A DNA stretch of 64,000 nt, from assembly GCA_937862565.1 (NCBI GenBank), contig CALMFT010000015.1, forward strand, positions 1 to 64,000, in the 5' to 3' direction. Every line of letters begins with the position of its first letter. Within the stretch, counting starts at the first letter, position 1. Source of the DNA: an uncultured bacterium. GTDB lineage: Bacteria > Patescibacteriota > Gracilibacteria > Absconditabacterales > Absconditicoccaceae. Made by a program: the position numbers and the translations under genes. Below, piece after piece: positions 9,258-19,618 of the stretch. The notes under the pieces were generated by a model that saw nothing but the letters and a program-made list of their open reading frames with translations, was not told the origin of the DNA and did no database searches.

Positions 9258-10169
9258 TTATTGTTTTTTAGTATTTTTAATAATCAGATAAGCTATTGGA
9301 GCAGCAAGAAAGATGCTAGAAAATGAACCTGATATAATTCAGAAAATCATAACAAATGCGAAGTTTTTGAGATCTCCAACACCTATAAAGTACATTGCAA
9401 GTACTACCAATAATGTTGCTCAAGAAGTCATTAATGATCTTGCCATCGTTTCCCACAAACTATCTTCAAATACTACATCCAATTTCTTGTTTTTATCTGT
9501 TTCTAAATGCTCTCTCACACGATCAAAAATTACAATAGTATCAGTAATACTATATCCCATAGTCGTGAGTAGTGCAATGACAAAGATAACATCTACCTGA
9601 GTAGTTGCATCAAAAAACATCTTAAGACCATAAATTCCCATAGGACTCAGGATATCAAAACTCATTGTAACAATAGTAATAAGTGCAAGAACCCATGGTT
9701 GGATGAACTTTCTTATTTTTGAAAACTCAAATACAATAAAGATAGCCATAAGAATGAGACCTCGGATGATGGCTTGTACTGCGGTACTACTAATTTGTTT
9801 TCCGATACTTGGACCTACAATCGCAAACTCTTTTATCTTACCTTGATAGGTAGTTTGTACCTCTTTACCGTATTCAATAAGTTTTTCTTCGTTTGCCACT
9901 TGTTGTTGGATCAAAACGTTGGTGTGGTCACCTTCAGTTTTTGTAGTGATATTCAGATTATCATCATTCAATTTTTTTTCTATTTCGTCTTGAACTTGTT
10001 CAGCTGTCTGTGTAGTGGCAACCTTGAGTTCAATTCCTCCTGTAAATTGTTTAGACAATTTGAGGTTAGAGAAAAACATGAATCCACATAGTATCATCCA
10101 CACCAATCCTAATGTTACCCATATTTTTGCATTCTTAATAATTGGAAATCTCATTGTTTTGTTAATCAA
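9258..10169 (-). CDS. secF: Protein translocase subunit SecF
   Basis: The 303-residue protein is joined across TGA codons (after SLMTS and in the final helices). It shows the SecF pattern: one N-terminal helix, KQFTGGIELKVA (family consensus near DFtGGxxl), a periplasmic domain, then five helices containing VGPSIGKQISSTAVQAI, MGYSITDTIVIFDRVREHL and the final FGIISGSFSSIFLAAPIAYLI. SecF works with SecD at the SecYEG channel to complete protein export with the proton gradient. SecD is not adjacent here; the upstream region leads into the divergent alaS gene. In many bacteria secD and secF are neighbours, so secD is presumably elsewhere. Confidence 0.95.
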
Positions 10170-10367
10170 AAAATTAAATAAATACTGTTGGTTAATATAC
10201 GATGGTATAAGTTATTTGATTGATTTTGCAATAAAATGTCAGACACAAAACTTGAGTTGCTATTGTCAAATGAAATATTTATGTATAAAATAACTTGGTT
10301 TCAATTGAAAATCTTGTCAAAAAGGCTATTAATCTACGATTACTATTTCATTTAAATTTCTAGCAAA

Positions 10368-11951
10368 ATGTTGACCAATAAAGAAGTTCGCGAAAAGCGA
10401 CATGAATTTCGACACGCAAGAGGGCATAAATATGCTAAACCTGTCTCCTTGATCGCCGACAGTGAAAATAAGTCAGTTCTTTTTACGGTTGCAGGTATGC
10501 AACAGTTTGTACCTTTTTTGGTTGGAAAGCCCCATCCACTAGGATCCAGATTATTTAATATCCAAAAATGCATTCGTACCAATGATATTGATGATATTGG
10601 AGACGAAAGACACTTGAGTATGTTTGAAATGATGGGAAACCGATCATTGGGAGATTATTTTAAAGATGACGCAATCGCGCGAAGTGTTGAATTTTTGGTC
10701 AACATTCTAGGAATAGATAAAGAAAAATTGGGTGCTACTATTTTTGCTGGAGACACAGCAAGAGGCATTCCAAAAGACAATGAAAGTCTGGAAAAACTTA
10801 AATCACTAGGAATTACACGTATCAAAGAAATGGCATTTGATGAGCATGGAGAATCTGATAATTTTTGGACGCCAGGGCCTGTATGACCCTGTGGACCATG
10901 TGTGGAATTCCATTTTGATAGAGGGGATAAATTTTGACCAGATGATCGAAATATGTGAGTAAATGATAGATATACAGAGATTTGGAATAATGTAATGATG
11001 GCGTATTATCAAGATGGTTCTGGAGAAATTCAAGCTGGTCAAAAAAATGTAGACACAGGAATGTGATTTGAAAGATTGGTTATGGTATTACAAGGCACGG
11101 AAACTATTTTTGAAACGGATATTTTCGCATATGGAATAGAAACTATAGAAGGATTTACGGATACTCATTACTTAGATCATCTTCAATCTTACAGAATTTT
11201 ACTCGATCATCTGAGATCTGCAACTTTCTTGATTTGTGATGGAGTAGTGCCAAGCAATGAAGGAAGAGGTTATGTGTTACGCAGATTGATTAGAAGAGGG
11301 TATTTCAATCTTACTAAACTTTCCAATTTAGACACGACTAAATTAGCTCAATTATTCAATCAATTTGTAACAGGAGTGATTGATGATTTTGCTCCAAGTT
11401 ATGAAGGAATGGCTGGAAAAGCTGATTTTGTGGTAGATACACTCGCAAAAGAATGCCAACAATTCCAACAAACTATTTCAAACGGACTTAATGAGCTGGA
11501 AAAGCTTATCAAAAAATGACCAATAAGCGGAGCAGAATCCTTCAAATTATTTGATTCATTCTGATTGCCGTGGGACGTTATAAAAGATGTCTTGGTTTCC
11601 CATGACTTACCTGTCGATAAAAACGCTTTTGATGAAGAAGTAGAAAATGCTAAAATTCGTTCAAGAAGTGCCACTACATTCGTGAAAAATACAGAATGGT
11701 CAAAATACATTGCATGAATTGCGGAAACAAAATTTATCGGTTATCAACAGTTTGAGAGCAAAGATTCTCAGTTACTCAAAGATTTTGAGACAGATCAAGG
11801 ACAAAGAGTACTTATTTTTGATACGACTCCTTTTTATGCTACTGGAGGTGGACAAGTCTCAGATTTTGGAATCATTATATTGGATTCAGGTGAAGAAGTG
11901 CTCGTAAAAGAGGTCATCAAATACGCTTGAGTATACTTACATCTTGTATAA
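10368..11951 (+). CDS. alaS: Alanyl-tRNA synthetase, truncated (527 residues)
   Basis: The protein has the class II core of AlaRS: LFTVAGMQQFVPFL, FNIQKCIRTNDIDDIGDERHLSMFEMMGN, GDYFKDDAI, FWTPGPVGPCGPCVEFHFD (one Gly from TGA), VDTGMGFERLVMVLQG and the tRNA-recognition helices SNEGRGYVLRRLIRRGY. Full-length bacterial AlaRS has about 850-880 residues. Here the frame ends at TAA 11949-11951, shortly after the first strands of the editing domain (TTPFYATGGGQVSDFG), so the HxxxH and CxxxH editing site and the C-Ala domain are missing. Further stops follow in frame. E. coli AlaRS fragments of similar length charge tRNA-Ala, so activity is plausible. The rest may be encoded elsewhere, as in the split AlaRS of Nanoarchaeum, or be lost. 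Confidence 0.93.
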
Positions 11952-12045
11952 TAGATAAATAATCTGAATCTGAATATTTAAATTATAATCCTACAATTTC
12001 TTCCCAAATCAGCTTATACATAAGTAAATCAATTTTAGTAAATAT

Positions 12046-12074
12046 TTGACAGACTGAGAGTGTTTAAGTATAAT
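12046..12074 (+). promoter_or_regulatory. Sigma70-type promoter for the TIM-barrel gene
   Basis: TTGACA at 12046-12051, a 17-bp spacer, and TATAAT at 12069-12074: a perfect consensus promoter 56 bp before ATG 12130. Confidence 0.85.
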
Positions 12075-12129
12075 TAAGGTATAATAATGCAGTGTTCTCG
12101 CATCTATTCAGCTTATATTCTTATTTCTT

Positions 12130-12921
12130 ATGGCTACTAGTAAAACTAAAATAATCTTATCTACGGATACTCTTTCCGGTTATGGGCTTGATCTGATTTT
12201 TCAAATTGCAAAAGATACGGGGTATGATGGTATTGACTTAGCTTTGTGGAAGAACTTTGATAGCTGGAACGTGGATTATGTTCATAAATTACAAACAAAC
12301 TATGATCTGCCTGTAAGATGTATTCAATTGAGTGCAAATACAAATCCAAGAGAGATGAATATCGCTTTGGAAATGGCACGTAGATGTGATTGTGATACTA
12401 TTTCAATAAATAGCCCGAGTATTTTCAATATTAAATCGTATAGTTTCCTTTCCAACAATCTTGCTGGTTACCGCAATCAAAATCCTAAACTCAAATTTAG
12501 CATTATTAATCCACCAAGACAAAACTTGTTTATCTTACCTATTCCAAAATTTCGTTTTAGCAATATCGTAGATATCATCAAAAAATACCATTGTTATCTA
12601 GGGTTTGATTTGGTAAATGTGGATGATGCAGTGTTAGAAACTGAATTTATTCGTAAAATACCAAACTTTATTCCTTACTTATCAGTTGTGTATCTTAGTG
12701 ATAAAAGTAAGACTGGGCAATCTCATTTACCGCTTGGTGATGGAGAATTGAAACTTCCAAATATTCTGAAAAAGTTGAAACAATTTGAATATCAAAGCTT
12801 GTTCTCAGTAAAATTGGAGCTCAACAAAAGAGAACTGAGTGATCAAAGTAAGGTAGAATTGATTCTCAAGAAATGTAAAAGTTATTACAATGAATATTAT
12901 AGAGACGCTAAAATAGACTAA
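12130..12921 (+). CDS. Sugar phosphate isomerase/epimerase-like TIM-barrel protein
   Basis: The protein has 263 residues. The start ILSTDTLSGYGLDLIFQIAKDTGYDGIDLALW is typical of the xylose-isomerase-like / AP endonuclease family 2 TIM barrels, and LGFDLVNVDDAVL and VVYLSDKSKTGQSHLPLGDGEL (here quoted in two parts) fit the metal-binding C-terminal half. Members isomerise or epimerise sugars, or act as dehydratases; the substrate cannot be read from sequence. The gene stands alone behind a consensus promoter and ends before a shared terminator. No TGA codon is present in frame. Confidence 0.75.
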   Translation: MATSKTKIILSTDTLSGYGLDLIFQIAKDTGYDGIDLALWKNFDSWNVDYVHKLQTNYDLPVRCIQLSANTNPREMNIALEMARRCDCDTISINSPSIFNIKSYSFLSNNLAGYRNQNPKLKFSIINPPRQNLFILPIPKFRFSNIVDIIKKYHCYLGFDLVNVDDAVLETEFIRKIPNFIPYLSVVYLSDKSKTGQSHLPLGDGELKLPNILKKLKQFEYQSLFSVKLELNKRELSDQSKVELILKKCKSYYNEYYRDAKID

Positions 12922-12943
12922 TTTCCAACTGAATTTGAATACT

Positions 12944-12973
12944 AAAAAACCTAGAACATTGTCTAGGTTTTTT
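12944..12973. terminator. Bidirectional rho-independent terminator
   Basis: AAAAAACCTAGA at 12944-12955 pairs with TCTAGGTTTTTT at 12962-12973, between convergent genes (TIM-barrel protein and rpoD). Confidence 0.92.
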
Positions 12974-13011
12974 CTTCAATTGGATGTAACTGTTGAAAGC
13001 ATTTTAAATTA

Positions 13012-14208
13012 TTAGGCAGCATGTTTATATGTTTTGTTTTCTCCAAGTTTAGCAACTTCATCTTCAATACCGAGTAATCTTTGAAGACCGATATGTTCTT
13101 GAAGTTTTTGGATTACCTTTTGTTCGATCTGTCTTACTCTTTCACGAGTAACATCAAATTCGGCTCCTACTTGTTCAAGTGTATATTTTGGTCCATCGAT
13201 ACCATATCTCATCTTGATAATTTTTGATTCTCTAGAATCGAGCATATCCAAGATCTTTTCCAGATTATCTCTAATCATTTCTTTTTCTACTACTTGATCA
13301 GGTCTCATCGTATTTACATCTTCTACAAGATCTCCAAGAGTAGACTTGTGGTCATCTCCAAGATCCATATCGAGTGAAGTATTGCCATAGATGATTTCTT
13401 CAAGCTTTTTCACCTTCTTGAGTGGGAAATTCATCTCGAGAGCGATTTCACGAGAAGTAGGTTCTTTACCTGTCTTTTGGAAGATTTCTTGATAAGCTTT
13501 GTTGTAAGTAGAGATTTCATCAAGGAGGTGAACTGGGATTCTTACGTTTTTACCAAGATCAGCAATGGCTTTGATAAGCGATTGTTTTATCCATCGATGG
13601 GCGTATGTAGAGAATTTGAAGTCTTTATCTGGATCAAATTTTTCAATAGCTTTAATAAGTCCTACATTTCCTTCTTGGATAAGATCCATGAATGAGAGTT
13701 TAGAACTGATATATCTTTTAGCGATACTTACTACCAGTCTCAAGTTTGATTCAATAAGCTTCTTTTTAGCATTTTCATCACCTCTTTTTACTCTTACACA
13801 AAGTTCCTTTTCTTCATCAAAAGTAAGGAGAGGGAGTTTACTGAGTTCGTTGAAGTATAATTTGATATAATCTTGATATTGTTTGTCATTAACTACATGT
13901 CCGCTGTCGTAGAGTTTGATCTTACCAAGTCTTTGTTTTGATTCTTCTTGGAGTCTGAGTCTTTCTCTTTCAAGCATTTCTTCAATGGTTTCTATCTTGA
14001 TGTTGAGTTTATCTGAAATTTCGAGAAATCTCTCGAGAACTTTTGCTTTTTTCTCAAGATCATCAATCTGGAAGATAACAGCATCTTCAGAGATAAATCC
14101 ATGTTCAAAACCTTCTTTGAGTAGTATTTGTAGTCCTTCTGGTAATTCCATGATCTCATCAAGAAACTTTTTCCACATTTCTTTCTTTTGGTTGTGTGAT
14201 ATTTTCAT
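13012..14208 (-). CDS. rpoD: RNA polymerase primary sigma factor (RpoD/SigA)
   Basis: The protein has 398 residues. Region 1.2 starts near 100 (VNDKQYQDYIKLYFNEL), region 2 contains NLRLVVSIAKRY, FMDLIQEGNVGLIKAIEKFD and FKFSTYAHRWIKQ, region 3 contains RIPVHLLDE and KEPTSREIA, and region 4 ends with the helix-turn-helix TLEQVGAEFDVTRERVRQIEQ. A short N-terminal extension replaces most of region 1.1. It directs core polymerase to the TTGACA/TATAAT promoters seen here. Unusual: the region 2.3 melting motif, normally TYATWWIRQ, reads TYAHRWIKQ, so the first of the two conserved tryptophans is Arg (residue 205, with His at 204). No TGA codon occurs in this gene. Confidence 0.97.
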   Translation of the reverse strand: MKISHNQKKEMWKKFLDEIMELPEGLQILLKEGFEHGFISEDAVIFQIDDLEKKAKVLERFLEISDKLNIKIETIEEMLERERLRLQEESKQRLGKIKLYDSGHVVNDKQYQDYIKLYFNELSKLPLLTFDEEKELCVRVKRGDENAKKKLIESNLRLVVSIAKRYISSKLSFMDLIQEGNVGLIKAIEKFDPDKDFKFSTYAHRWIKQSLIKAIADLGKNVRIPVHLLDEISTYNKAYQEIFQKTGKEPTSREIALEMNFPLKKVKKLEEIIYGNTSLDMDLGDDHKSTLGDLVEDVNTMRPDQVVEKEMIRDNLEKILDMLDSRESKIIKMRYGIDGPKYTLEQVGAEFDVTRERVRQIEQKVIQKLQEHIGLQRLLGIEDEVAKLGENKTYKHAA

Positions 14209-14315
14209 AAACTGAATTATAAAAACTAAAGAGTAGTGAGAAGTAATTCGATGTACTTATTTTATTATAGTTAAAAAAATGTTTCCACGCAACTTTGTGA
14301 AGAACATTGTTCAAT

Positions 14316-14699
14316 TTAAAGTGCGATGATTTCACATTGCAAGTCTAGCTTCTGAAGCTGATTTGATACATTTTCATGAAATGCAATAATATCAGTCACG
14401 CCTTCAAAAGCATTCGCATTCATCGACTTTGCGTCTTGAACAAGGGCAAAAGTTAAATCTACCGATTTTATAATATAATTCAAGAGCTTATCTTTTGACA
14501 TAAAACAAAATACAATTATATTATCTTGTTGGTACTCTCCAGGGTAGTTGATAAAAGCTTTTTCAAAATCTCCATAAATTACATCCTCTCCACATGTGAG
14601 ACCGAGTGTTACAAAATCTCCTTGAGGAGCGTTTTTCTCAGTAAAACAAAATTGATTGTTAACAATAATTCCTTGATCAGTTTTATGAACGTCCAACAT
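14316..14699 (-). CDS. Hypothetical protein, 127 residues
   Basis: The protein is soluble with alternating strands and helices. It contains LGLTCGEDVIYGDFEKAFINYPGEYQQDNIIVFCFMSK (shown here as the region at residues 32-69). The INYPGEYQQDNI piece recalls the GPGEYE motif of metallo-beta-lactamase-fold proteins common in CPR genomes, but the metal-binding histidines are absent. No function is assigned. It is a single minus-strand gene between rpoD and the VirD4-like ATPase gene, with about 100 bp on either side. Confidence 0.55.
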   Translation of the reverse strand: MLDVHKTDQGIIVNNQFCFTEKNAPQGDFVTLGLTCGEDVIYGDFEKAFINYPGEYQQDNIIVFCFMSKDKLLNYIIKSVDLTFALVQDAKSMNANAFEGVTDIIAFHENVSNQLQKLDLQCEIIAL

Positions 14700-14812
14700 A
14701 ACTAAAAAAAATTAATATAAAATATAATCTGAAGGGTAGGAATAAGAAAATGACTTTTAATATAAGGAAATAGTAGTTATATTGTGTAATAAAACAAGAT
14801 AAAGTATAAACT

Positions 14813-17707
14813 TTATAACTGTGTCCACACCACAGTAATTCTCCCATTGAGTTCTTTAATTTCTAAGGCTTTAACAACAATAGGATCTCCGATTTCATAG
14901 AGTTTTTTCCAACTCAATTCTTCTGGGCAGTCAATGAGTGACTTGTGTAATAATCCATCAAGTTCACCTACGGTTACGAATACACCATAGTTATATTTGA
15001 GTTTTACATAACCTTCATAGACTTTACCAACTTTGATACCTGCGTATTCACTGATGGTACCGTGTTCGCTTGGTTCTGAAACTATAGATCCTGAAACTGC
15101 TCCGCTGGACAGCGGAGTTTCAATAACCTCTTCTGTATTAGTTTCCTTCATTTGTTCTGGAGCTGGAGTAGTAACTGGTTCTGACTTTGGCGTTGCTCCG
15201 CTGTTCAGCGGAGTTTCTTCCACTTTGGGAGCTAGAACTGCTGGAGTTTCACTTACTTTAGTCTCTTCAACTTTAGGAGCTTCAATAACCAGAGTTTCTT
15301 GTGTTTTTGGAGTTGAAATTTCAGGTTTTGGGCCTGCTCCGTTGGACGACGGAGTACCTTGAATTGCAGGACTTATGGAAGGACGAGGTATTACCTCTCT
15401 CACAGCATTATTACTATTATTTTGTTTCGCTTTAAGAATTGCTTTTTCAGTTTTACTATAAGATCTTTCTGCTCGCACTCTGATGAGATCTTCAAGTTCT
15501 GTTCTTCCTGTAGCGTATCTATTTCTTGATTGTGTTCTAATTTTCTCTTTGAGAGTAACTACGTCTTCTCCCGGAGGGAGAGCAATAGTTTGGAAATTGA
15601 AGGGATCACTAACGATTCCATGTACCATCAATTTGATATAGGCTTTATATTTAGGTATGTCTAAGAAGTCATTTGCGGAAACCATTCCCTTAAACTGATT
15701 TGCCATAATCATGGCATCGTCATATCCTAGAGTCATACTAATCATGGTTCCTACGTTACCGAAGATTGCCCCTCTGGTTACTTCATCCAGCTGAGAACTA
15801 TACTGATTGGCAAGAATAAGACCAAGTTTGTATTTTCTGGCTTCACTCAAAATAGTGGCAAAGGATTCTGTCGCAAAGTTCTGGAACTCGTCAATATACA
15901 GATAGAAGTCTTTTCTTTTTTCTTCTTCCATATCAGCACGTGACATGGCATCAATCTGGATTTTACTTACAATGAATGATCCCAGTAAGTTGGTATTGTC
16001 TTCTCCAATCTTACCCTTACTCAAATTCACTAATACTATCTTACCTTCATCCATTAGTTTACGGAAGTTGATTTTTGATTTTGTTTGACCAAAGATATTT
16101 CTAATAATACTTGAAGAAGTAAACTGACCAATTTTGTTGGAAATAGGAGAAATAGATTCCTCTCTTTGTTTTGGAGGTCGTGCTCCAAATTCATCTTTCC
16201 AGAAACTCAACAATAGAGGATCTTTTACATATTCCAAAACCTCCTGACGGAAATTATCATCAGTAAGCATTCTCAATACATGCATCAGCGTTGCGTTTGG
16301 ATACTCCAAAATGGCTAGCAATGTATTTCTCAGAATATATTCCAATCTTGGTCCCCAACTATTACCGAATAATTTTTTGAAAATCGAAACAATACCCGAA
16401 GCAATCAAAGGTTTTTCTTCAGGTTTTTCGTGTTCAAGTACATTGAAACCAACTGGCCAATCACGATCCGCAACGTCAAAGAGTACTACATCATTGATTC
16501 TATAACTTGGAACTTGACCAATAATATCATCAATAAGATCTCCATGAGGATCAATAACGCAGATTCCTTTGTTACTCACCATGTCAGATCTGGCAAGATT
16601 AGCGATAAGATTTGATTTACCTACTCATGTCTTTCCAATAATATAAACATGTCTGAGCTTATCCTCTCTGGTGATACCAAAAGTTACCGCCTGATTTCTA
16701 TATTCGGTTTTTCAGATTATAGTAATATCATTTTTATTTTGAGTATTCTCGAGGGTAGGAACATTATTTGGAAATTGAAGTTTACGGAAAGCAAGATATT
16801 GCATACTATCAATAATTTTTCCTGAAGGCAAATGGAAAAGATTAATAATCTGACTCAATTGGAGTTGTGTAGTCTGGAGAACCGGACTTCGTTTACGCAA
16901 ACCTTTAGCTGTATATTTACTGAAAGTGGATTGAATACTCAGTGTCAGGTGTGGCTCGTTATGCTGAATGCGATAACCCACTCGACATCCGAGTGTCATT
17001 GCTTCTCTTTCTCCGCTATCTTTATCAGCTGACTTAGATTCCATGCCAATGATAGGTTTTACAATATTATTGAGGAACATTCATCCCACTTTTTTCATGA
17101 AGGAAGCCTTTTTGGATGCGTTGTAGTCAAAACAATATACCATTTCTAGACTATTGCTTTCGAGTTGCTCAAATAAGGATACTACATCCATAAAAGGATC
17201 GATGTAAAAACCATCTTTTTTGAAATCCTGATCATGGTAAAATGAATCAGCAGAATCATTGCATTGTAAATATTGTAATCCTTGTGTAGAGTTATTTTCA
17301 ATTATTTTGATATCTACGTTGTTGATATTTACCGACAAGGAAGCTTCCAATGTAGAAAGAAGATGCTTAGGAACTGAAACTCGTAAGACTGTCGTATATT
17401 TGTTACCACGAATTCCGCAGTATATTTTTGACTTAGAACCAATGAATGATCTGAGTACTCCATACCATCCCGTCAATGAATCTTCAAGATGTTTATAAGG
17501 AATTAATTGTATCGTTATGTAATCATCATTTTTTTCTTTACTTAAAAACTGCCACGTTAAGGACGTGTTAGCGAGTCTTTCTCACAGTTGTTGGGCGATG
17601 CTTAATAAAGATGCAATAGTAGTAGTTGAGTCAGAATATAAAATATACTTTAATAATAATCAGAAGCCTTTAAAATTACAAGTTTTTGGGCTACAATTAT
17701 TTGACAA
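14813..17707 (-). CDS. VirD4/TraG-like type IV secretion ATPase with C-terminal S1 domain
   Basis: The protein has about 964 residues and is joined across several TGA codons. Walker A is IIGKTGVGKSNL near residue 360, whose first loop Gly is TGA at 16625-16627. Next come IDPHGDLIDDII, a helical region, ARPPKQREESISPI, and Walker B FYLYIDEFQNFAT near 605, followed by SEARKYKLGLILANQY. This is the layout of the conjugative coupling / DUF87-TraM-recognition ATPases common in CPR. A Pro/Thr-rich linker at about 750-880 holds three 18-bp palindromic inserts. The last 75 residues form an S1 RNA-binding domain (GKVYEGYVKLKYNYGVFVTV). No ATG lies in the upstream part; TTG 17707 gives the longest protein, TTG 17476 the shortest plausible one. 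The start is uncertain. Confidence 0.85.
15100..15354. repeat. Three 18-bp palindromic elements inside a coding linker
   Basis: CTCCGCTGGACAGCGGAG at 15100-15117, CTCCGCTGTTCAGCGGAG at 15196-15213, and a diverged CTCCGTTGGACGACGGAG at 15337-15354. Each has an arm of 6-8 bp. Each is in frame and encodes the local sequence TP(L/S)(S/N)(S/N)GA in the disordered linker of the VirD4-like ATPase. Related 18-bp copies occur at 54047-54064 and 54110-54127. Confidence 0.75.
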
Positions 17708-17729
17708 GAGTTAAACTTATCATTATACT
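17701..17729 (+). promoter_or_regulatory. Sigma70-type promoter
   Basis: TTGACA at 17701-17706, 17-bp spacer, TATACT at 17724-17729, 52 bp before ATG 17781. It overlaps the far 5' end of the divergent ATPase gene if that starts at TTG 17707. Confidence 0.8.
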
Positions 17730-17780
17730 GAGTTTACTACCAATATAAATCTACTTTAATAGTTTAAATATTTTTGGAAT

Positions 17781-19133
17781 ATGTACTTACCAAAGCTTTA
17801 CTCTCATTTTTTATATAATAACTACGAAAAAGAAATTTCATCAGATTCTGAGATTTTTTCAGATCATGATATTAAAAATACCAATTCAGAAAATTCTGAT
17901 TATATGGAAATCAATAATAAGAGTGCTTCATTAGATCTGAGTTTGTTAAAAAATAAAGTCGAGGTGAGTAAACTCAAAGAAAGTGTACAAGAAAAAATTT
18001 TCAAAGTTCATCAGTTATTTAATTGGGAATCATTAGATTTGGACTCTGCAACACTATCTCGTCTAAAGATCATGGCTAAGTCGCAGTCTTGGTCTCAATA
18101 CTTACAATATCACGACGAACATCTCCCGAGCTACAAAACAGTCACAAATTACAATAGTTCTACAAGGCAACATGTGGAAGAAAAGATAAAACAAGATCCT
18201 GTACTTTGCGCAAGTTTTGCTGTAGCTGTGGCGGAGTGAATTGCAGAAGGAAGTAATACTACTATTCCTACAAGAGGAGGAGCGACTCGAGATTTACCTA
18301 AAGTACTACCAGAATCTCATTATACACCGGAAGACGTCAAAGCTTTTGATAAACAATATCTGAGAAGTTTGCCAAATGGAACTGTACTGACTGCTCAATA
18401 TAATGGAAGTAGCTATAAAGACTATGGACCTACTCACAGTATGACCTTAGTAGATATGAAAAACGGAGAAAAATGATTATTGCATCTGTTTCATACAAGC
18501 ATGGCTTTGACGCCACTCGAGGAAGTTAAAACAACAGGAAATAAGTTTAGCATGAATATTGCAGGAAAAAATACTGGATTTACTTTGGTGGATGGATCAA
18601 AATTGATTGTACCAAACTATAATAGCGCTGAATCTCAAGAAAAAAGAAAAAATAATCCGAGAAAACGATATACGATAGAATCTACTCAAGCTATGACTGC
18701 TTACCAATTTGCAGATTCTGTTTCAAAGACTTTACGTATTCCACTTGGAGCAGCTAATATGATCATGATGGATCAAAATAATATTTCATCACTTGATCAA
18801 AATTATACTCACCTCAAGGTAAAAACTCTATGACGAAAGCAGCCTCTTACTCCAGAACAAGAAAATTCTCTCAATTTTAGTGAACCTCAGATTCCAGCCA
18901 AAGATAAAACTGATATAATTCTTGAAAACGAGATGATAGTCAAAAAACCTGAAAACAATTCTGACGAAGATAATAAAAAACCTGAAAAAAAGTCAGAAAT
19001 TATTCAAGTTGATCCTAGTAAACCATCAGTTATTCCACCAAAAACTACTCCAGAGCAGAATTCAAACAATACCTACCAAGCTAGTGAAAAAGTACAAAAA
19101 ATGTATGGTAGTGGAAAACGTAGAAGAGGTTAA
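17781..19133 (+). CDS. Hypothetical 450-residue protein
   Basis: The frame passes through TGA codons near 18238, 18475 and 18832 and ends at TAA 19131-19133. There is no signal peptide. Residues 1-75 are acidic and Ser/Asn-rich. A central part, residues about 100-350, seems folded; it includes HVEEKIKQDPVLCASFAVAVAEG, SHYTPEDVKAFDKQYL, and strands around GTVLTAQYNGSSY and HSMTLVDMKNG, where the pattern Y-N-G-S-S and H-S-M could belong to a papain-like or SH3-like fold. The tail (after residue 375) is Pro/Lys/Glu-rich and ends in a basic GKRRRG. I do not recognise the family. It precedes a 485-bp gap and the first giant protein on the same strand. Confidence 0.7.
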
Positions 19134-19618
19134 TTATTTATTATTATTCGTTATTTTTAAGATTGTGATGGCTTTTCTCTTTTACTTTTGGCATTGAATT
19201 TAGAGTAGAGTTATTACCCTCACCCTAACCCTCTCCCAAAAGGAGAGGGAACCTAGAGAGTGGTTTTATTGTAGCCTCATCATGTTGGTCAAGAATACGA
19301 TAGTCTGTACTGAAATTGATCATGTTGTGTTTTTGACTCACTGTATCATGAACATAAAATCAATATAGCAAATATTAACAATGTCAACTTTATTAATAAT
19401 CCATAAAGAGTGGTAAAAAACGATTTGAAGCGAATCTAATAAGGACTGCAAGATCCTTTTTTTCTTTCTTTAAAATGGCTAAAAATCCACTAATTTGAGA
19501 AAAAAGTTATTTCATAAAGTAATTTTGATGACGCTGCAATCCCACCCTCTGAGCTCGCTTTTCCCTCTTTCAGATTATTCACTGTTTTTGACAAATAAAT
19601 AAGTGTTCAGTATTATTT
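19134..19618. other. Intergenic region with composite repeat element
   Basis: There is no gene. It contains a GC-rich hairpin near 19216-19250 (CCCTCTCC-CAAAA-GGAGAGGG, preceded by CACCCTAAC), a 31-bp stretch at 19307-19337 that is repeated exactly in inverted orientation at 54174-54204, a CTTTTGGCATTG module near 19182 also shared with 54.3 kb, a small palindrome AGGA-CTGCAAGA-TCCT near 19443, and one TCAGATTAT at 19570-19578. Confidence 0.7.

Noticed and set aside
19165-19380. Insertion sequence or transposon remnant
   Set aside because: No transposase frame and no flanking target duplication are seen; only short modular repeats are present.
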